Assembly (NCBI GenBank): GCA_030248215.1
Contig: JASANG010002266.1
Span: 62,001-126,000 of the forward strand
Direction of reading: 5' to 3'
Source: Enoplolaimus lenunculus
Taxonomy: Eukaryota > Nematoda > Enoplea > Enoplida > Thoracostomopsidae
DNA length: 64,000 bases
How positions within the stretch are numbered: the stretch's first letter is position 1; each line of letters opens with the position of its first letter. The notes under the pieces are model-generated. The model ran no database searches. It worked only from the letters and a program-made list of their open reading frames with translations, and was not told the origin of the DNA. Positions 62,901 to 64,000 of this stretch are shown piece after piece. Position numbers and translations under genes: made by a program.

Positions 62901-63664
62901 AATGTGATTCTGACCCGGGGGCGCAATCCACTAAAAACAGCAGGCGAAATACCAAGTTTGACTCCCCATATAAAGTCACACTACGGCACACAGGTTGAAT
63001 TAATAAAACAGGCTTATGGTGCAGGGGGCCCGTGTATAGAACAGGGTTGGACGAGGCTTAACCTCAGGCTTAGGAATACGCTTACACTACTGTTCCAACC
63101 CTAGGGCATAGTTATAAATGGAATAAAGCAAATTCTTAAGCTTAGGCTTACAAAATAAGCAGAAATGTGGAAAAACCTGCTATTTTCTATCAAATTAATA
63201 GCGGTGTATAAAGTGGACAAGTATGAATGGAAATTGCTGTACTACATTTTGAATGAAACATTATTTGCGACATTTGTAGTTTTGGATTTTTTTCTTTACT
63301 GTAGCTTTTTGACAATATTTCTGATGAATTTATTTGTGGTTCAACTTAAAATATCGTTTTGCAATCGCCGAATAATAGGAGAATGTAAGCTGTTTGAAGC
63401 AGGATAATTTCCTTAATTTAATTTTTGTGCAAAATTTTCCGGTGTTTGTCACGTGTCAAAATTTTCTTTTAATAAAAAATTAAATGCATCAAAAATACGA
63501 TTGTACTTATCTGTCATTTTGTCCAATCAGCGAGATTGGGTTATAAACTTATATTTGTTCTGTACGTCCCGTTTTCAAAATGTAACATCGTAACATTTGC
63601 AACTAACCAGCCTTCCCATCATTGGTAATCCACATTTATAACAAACTTGATCCGGTTGTGCCAT
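59927..63664 (-). CDS. Three-LIM-domain protein, 5 exons, 207 aa
   Basis: Exons, minus strand: 63664-63608, 62930-62742, 62153-62068, 61226-61079, 60070-59927; total 624 nt including the stop at 59929-59927. Phases join exactly. Three LIM zinc-finger modules result: LIM1 C8, C11, H31, C34, C37, C40, C58, H61; LIM2 C73, C76, H93, C96, C99, C102, C120, C123; LIM3 C132, C135, C153, C156, C159, C162, C180, C183. Each domain has the same 17-residue spacing between its two last ligand pairs, which strongly supports the splice model. In LIM3 the usual His ligand is Cys. The intron after exon 2 uses a GC donor (GAG|GCAAGA), because no GT donor keeps C73/C76 and the frame. An in-frame stop upstream of the first ATG supports the start. 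LIM domains bind proteins, often in cytoskeletal or transcription complexes. I do not recognise the subfamily; there is no PDZ, kinase or homeodomain in the part seen. Confidence 0.9.
60405..60490 (+). repeat. tRNA-like SINE head in LIM-gene intron
   Basis: ATGGCACAGTGGTAGAGCGT is a good A box, followed by a decayed B-box region (CTGTTAACCCCCAGG). Not a functional tRNA by eye. Confidence 0.45.
62575..62695. mobile_element. 120-bp palindromic MITE beside the GC-AG splice donor
   Basis: TAAGGATGGCGCAATATTT at the left and the inverse of TTAGGGTTGCGCAATATTT at the right; CCGTCCG/CGGACG blocks are mirrored inside. It lies about 46 bp from the end of LIM exon 2. Confidence 0.78.
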
Positions 63665-64000
63665 ATTACAAATAGTCGCTTGTGAATTTGTATTTTATAC
63701 TAAAATATACTCAGGTTCTGTAGTTTTTCAAAGCGTAAGCCGCAAGACTAGACAAACAAGTTTAAGCATCGAAACTACTACCAACACTTAAATTTACAAT
63801 ATTCTGTGAAAAGAATTTTTTAATTTGTTTGAAGATTAAATTTATGCTAATCGGATGCTTTTGAAAAACTACAATTAAAATAAAATGTTTCTCAAAATTT
63901 TGTGAAATTAACTGATTTGCCTGGTTTTATACTGCACACCCTAAACAAATTCAAATTTAAGCGAGACATTTTTGTAACAGTTTCTGTTTGTTATACAATT
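63665..64000. other. Sequence upstream of the LIM gene start
   Basis: No coding feature seen. The LIM frame has an in-frame stop upstream of its first ATG here, so this should be 5' UTR and promoter. No TATA box stands out. Confidence 0.35.

Noticed and set aside
63165-63407. 80-codon hydrophobic plus-strand frame
   Set aside because: AT-rich, inside intron 1 of the LIM gene on the opposite strand, with no signal of conservation.

Overview
The window is an AT-rich, intron-rich, mobile-element-rich stretch of an animal nuclear genome. It has spliced genes with GT-AG (and one GC-AG) introns, AATAAA signals and hundreds of short inverted-repeat elements. The recognisable proteins (a Shal/Kv4 potassium channel, an RBM42-type RNA-binding protein and a LIM protein) point to an invertebrate. 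An ascidian-like genome would fit, but the sequence alone does not prove this.

Three complete or nearly complete conserved genes lie on the minus strand. They are RBM42 (17849-23633, 8 exons, 387 aa), Kv4/Shal (35660-40874, 5 exons seen, 604 aa, tail end uncertain) and a compact three-LIM-domain protein (59927-63664, 5 exons, 207 aa). Many of their exons are short, and I assembled them by matching splice sites, phase and domain spacing. On the plus strand is a duplicated small secreted six-cysteine peptide gene. One copy is complete (exon 1 at 9333-9387, exon 2 at 16235-16440, with a 6.8 kb intron between). The other is represented only by exon 2 (2183-2388), with homologous intron and 3' flank. 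A further cysteine-rich candidate exon sits at 41875-42027 (minus).

Most of the rest is non-autonomous DNA transposons and satellites. At least two hAT-like families with 8-bp target duplications are visible. One has GGCCCATG ends and includes a 3.24 kb foldback element (25207-28446) whose arms are inverted 46-bp minisatellite arrays. The other has CAGGGTGCAACCGG ends. There are also TA-flanked palindromic elements, a 0.44 kb element with TGTAGTGACCCG ends found in introns of both RBM42 and Kv4, a 0.92 kb element with 220-bp inverted repeats (28558-29482), a tRNA-derived SINE family, and a 19-bp minisatellite present in opposite orientations inside one intron. Many of the small elements carry TTAGGC-like hexamer runs. 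No transposase, reverse transcriptase or integrase reading frame was found, so the elements here are passive copies.

Layout: 1-9200 repeats with six-Cys copy 1; 9200-16445 six-Cys copy 2 with a repeat-packed intron; 17849-23633 RBM42; 23.8-35.4 kb repeats; 35.5-40.9 kb Kv4; 41-59.9 kb mostly non-coding with a few weak exon candidates; 59.9-63.7 kb LIM gene.
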